NCBI RefSeq assembly: GCF_900107735.1
Contig: NZ_FNQV01000010.1
Coordinates: 62,001 to 126,000 of the forward strand
Length of the DNA: 64,000 nucleotides
Origin: Bowdeniella nasicola
Lineage (GTDB): Bacteria > Actinomycetota > Actinomycetes > Actinomycetales > Actinomycetaceae
Direction: 5' to 3'
In this document: positions 61,828 to 64,000 of the stretch, one piece after another
Layout of the letters: each line of letters begins with the position of its first letter
Position numbering within the stretch: position 1 is the first letter of the stretch
Notes under the pieces: model-generated
Databases searched by the model: none
What the model was told of the DNA's origin: nothing
Seen by the model: only the letters and a program-made list of their open reading frames with translations
Translations under genes and position numbers: made by a program

Positions 61828-63048
61828 TCAGGGGTGAGCCGGCTGGTCTAGCAGCGCCTTCAGCACCTCCGGGTCCTGCAGCTCCATCCACGCGATGACG
61901 TCCTGGTAGGTCGTGCAGTAGGTCGCCTCCTTGCCGCACGTGTCCGCCATAAAGGAGGCCACGGCCGGATTGAAGGCGTTGCCTGACCAGTTATTGAAAT
62001 GGTTGCCGATGACGAGCGGTGCCCGGTTACCGCCGAACGCCTGCTCATACATGTAGTCATAGGTCTCGCGCGCGGCGCGCGTCATCTCCGCCGTCTTGGA
62101 CTTATCGTCCTTGCCGCCGTTGACCTTGATCCAGAAGTTGTAATCCATCGCCATGACGGTCGGCGACTTATAACCCGGTTTGTCGAAGGCCGGAGAGTTC
62201 ACGACGGGCATCTGGAACTCCCAGATCCCGTCGATCTTTTCCGGCCACGACAGCCCATTGGACAGCACCATCGACGTGTCATAGGTGAAGCCGACATCCT
62301 TCCACGCCGGGATCATCGCCTCGAGCTTTCCCTCCAGGCACGGCGTGCGACCACCCTTGATGTGCTCGACGGGCACCTTCAGCTCCGGAAACGAGTCGTC
62401 GTAGCCGTTGATCGCCTTGTGCTCGGTGAGGAACTTCTTGAACTGCCCGATCTCATTCTTCCAATCGGCGGTGGACCAGTCATTGCCCGAGGGGCCGGCC
62501 CCGGCACAGAAGTGGCCGTTATAGTGCGTGCCGATTTCATGGCCCGCGGCGTACGCCTCGTTCAGGTCAATGACGAGCGTCGCGATCCGCTGCGCATCGC
62601 CACCGAATCCCACCGACGACTTGCCGGCCTTGTGCCCCGGCCCCTGGTAGGCGGTCTTATGCTGGTCGTCGATGAAATACGTGCCCGTCACGAACCCGAC
62701 GAAGCGGGCGTCGGTCTTTTTGGCGACGGCCATGAACTCTTGCCACTTGGCGTGTGAGCCCGCGCCATCGAATGACACGATGATGAACTGCGGCGCCTTC
62801 TCTCCCGGTTTCAGCTTCTCCATTGGGACGTTGCTTGCCTTGCGGCCCGGCGGATTGGGCGTCGCGGTGGACTGCTCCGACGTGGTCGGGCTCGGATCGG
62901 GCGATGCCGACTCGGTAGATGATGCGGAGGGCACCGGCGTCGTCTCCGCCGGCGAGCTATCGCTCGGCGCCGGATTGCTGGGTGTACAGGCTGCGATCGC
63001 CAGGGAGAGACAGGCACTGGCCGCTGCGGTGCGGGTCGATCGATTCAT
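61828..63048 (-). CDS. Polysaccharide-deacetylase-like lipoprotein
   Basis: 406 residues. Lipobox LAIAACTPS near residue 20, a Ser/Pro/Thr linker to about residue 75, then a NodB-like barrel: IIVSFDGAGSHAKW (catalytic Asp position), GHEIGTHYNGHFC (metal histidines), and VIGNHFNNWSGN near the end. It could deacetylate surface or host glycans. Some motif spacing differs from classical NodB, so activity is unproven. Confidence 0.75.
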   Translation of the reverse strand: MNRSTRTAAASACLSLAIAACTPSNPAPSDSSPAETTPVPSASSTESASPDPSPTTSEQSTATPNPPGRKASNVPMEKLKPGEKAPQFIIVSFDGAGSHAKWQEFMAVAKKTDARFVGFVTGTYFIDDQHKTAYQGPGHKAGKSSVGFGGDAQRIATLVIDLNEAYAAGHEIGTHYNGHFCAGAGPSGNDWSTADWKNEIGQFKKFLTEHKAINGYDDSFPELKVPVEHIKGGRTPCLEGKLEAMIPAWKDVGFTYDTSMVLSNGLSWPEKIDGIWEFQMPVVNSPAFDKPGYKSPTVMAMDYNFWIKVNGGKDDKSKTAEMTRAARETYDYMYEQAFGGNRAPLVIGNHFNNWSGNAFNPAVASFMADTCGKEATYCTTYQDVIAWMELQDPEVLKALLDQPAHP

Positions 63049-63219
63049 GGTGGAACTCCCTGTCGTCCATCGATTACTCGACCCTACTCCGCATTGAGGA
63101 GATGTCACGGCCTCTGCGGGGCGCGCGCATCAATCGAAAAATCCGACGCACACTCATCAAGCCCACGGTGGTGAGGCAGCGAAAACAACTGACGTGGCAC
63201 CGCTTGAGACAATGACACC

Positions 63220-64000
63220 GTGGGGTACAACCAAGAGTGGCATGCGCAAGTGGCTCCTGTGGTGCAGCACGTCGAGCGAACGAAACCTGGCGATGTTCTA
63301 GGGCTCTACGTATTCGGCTCAGCTGTATCGAGTGGGTTTGCGACCGGACAGCGACATTGACTTACTCATGATCACTAGGCGTTCGCTGTCTCGCGCTGAA
63401 CGGCGTGATGTAGTGAATCTTCTCCTTGCCTGCTCCGGATGGCGCGGTCATGCTGCGCGTTTCCCTGAAACCCAAGATCGGCGTCCGATTGAACTAACCA
63501 GCGTGGTGTGAGCGGAGACCGTGAATTGGGAGGATGTCCCGGTACGCGATTTTCAATATGGTGAGTGGCTGCGGCATCACTATGTCGAAGGCGAACTCCC
63601 GGTCCCATCGACTGATCCGGATGTCACCGTGCTGATAGCTACCGCGCAGCAAGCTAACCAAGTGTTGCTAGGTCCGCCTCTGACATCATTACTGCCCACA
63701 GTTCCGACTCAGGTCCTGCGTCGTGCTGTAGCCGATTGTGTCGAGGAGGTCGTGGCCGGGGTCGAAGGAGACGAGTGCAATGTTCTCCTTACTCTTGCGC
63801 GAATTCTGGTGACACTCGAAACCGGAAAGATCGTTCCGAAAGATGAGGCGGTGGGCCAGATCGGAGCGATGCTCTCGGATGCGGACCGTGCTGTGTTGGA
63901 GCGCGCTCGAGACCGCTACCTCGGAATTGATGGTGTTCGGTGGACTGTGGGAACTGAGGCCAGCACTGAGCCAGCGCATCGGCTCGCAAAGATGGCCTCG
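63220..64000 (+). pseudogene. aadA: aadA-type aminoglycoside nucleotidyltransferase, broken, 3' end outside the window
   Basis: Frame 1 from GTG 63220 reads to the nucleotidyltransferase motif YVFGSAVSSG. One extra G in the GGG at 63334-63336 then shifts to frame 2, which continues LRPDSDIDLLMITRRSLSRA. An in-frame TGA at 63509-63511 (TSVV-stop-AETVNW) interrupts it, after which the AadA-like protein continues to the edge (LTLARILVTLETGKIVPKDE). Two lesions mean it is probably not functional. Family: ANT(3'')/ANT(9). Confidence 0.78.

Noticed and set aside
1-64000. CRISPR array or integrated prophage
   Set aside because: No regularly spaced repeats with unique spacers, and no phage structural, portal or terminase genes; the 23-bp periodic motifs belong to the IS21 ends.

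Overview
This window comes from a high-GC Gram-positive actinobacterium. GC content is high, GTG and TTG starts are frequent, and genes commonly overlap by four bases (ATGA/GTGA). The cell-growth block fhaA-fhaB-pstP-rodA-pbpA-pknA-pknB sits beside a tRNA-Leu, with crgA, a DUF881 gene and a class E sortase close by; this is typical of the actinobacterial chromosome near the origin. The sialidase, a GH101 mucin-type glycosidase relic with an LPITG cell-wall anchor, and the glycan-oriented secreted proteins suggest a host-associated Actinomycetaceae-like organism. That family placement is inference, and I cannot name a genus.

Left part (1-14552). A heme operon (hemA on the minus strand; hemE-hemY-hemCD-hemB-hemL on the plus strand) is followed by the first two mycothiol genes (mshA-mshB), a GNAT acetyltransferase and an integral membrane protein. 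Three minus-strand membrane-anchored proteins of the same layout then follow as an overlapping operon.

Disrupted glycosidase locus (14679-20868). A minus-strand GH101 endo-alpha-N-acetylgalactosaminidase gene is broken. Its signal peptide, CBM32-like domain and first beta-sandwich remain at 19501-20868. Its NPCBM-like end and LPITG anchor remain at 14720-15046. The catalytic middle has been replaced by an IS21-family element (istA-istB, with four 23-bp-spaced end motifs on each side) plus a secreted S1 protease gene and a small membrane protein gene.

Middle (21124-32940). An NSS transporter with its MetS-like small subunit, a Tat-exported Cys-containing protein, a patatin-like protein, a PadR-controlled ABC transporter operon with a clear operator palindrome, tag, a lipoprotein, a nicotinamidase-type hydrolase, an Mrr restriction enzyme, a phosphotransferase and a SRPBCC protein.

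Defence island (about 33050-40224, beside tRNA-Leu). It holds fragments of a type III-like restriction-modification operon (mod relic, an intact gene between mod and res, and res N- and C-terminal fragments about 6 kb apart). It also holds a near-identical ~275-bp direct repeat, a DUF2188 protein, a HEPN-like protein convergent with a TIR-domain protein, and a two-gene operon I read as a Pycsar anti-phage system (PycC cyclase plus PycTM membrane effector). This is the most interesting part of the window.

Right part (40224-64000). The tRNA-Leu and the core FHA/PP2C/RodA/PBP/Ser-Thr kinase operon are followed by pabA/trpG, sortase E, DUF881, crgA, an aldo/keto reductase, a rhomboid protease, a cyclophilin and a Lys/Ala-rich protein. 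After these come an N-terminally shortened sugar dehydrogenase, glgC, a methyltransferase, a GH13 glucosidase, a sialidase whose signal peptide has no start codon, a deacetylase-like lipoprotein and an aadA-type pseudogene running off the right edge.
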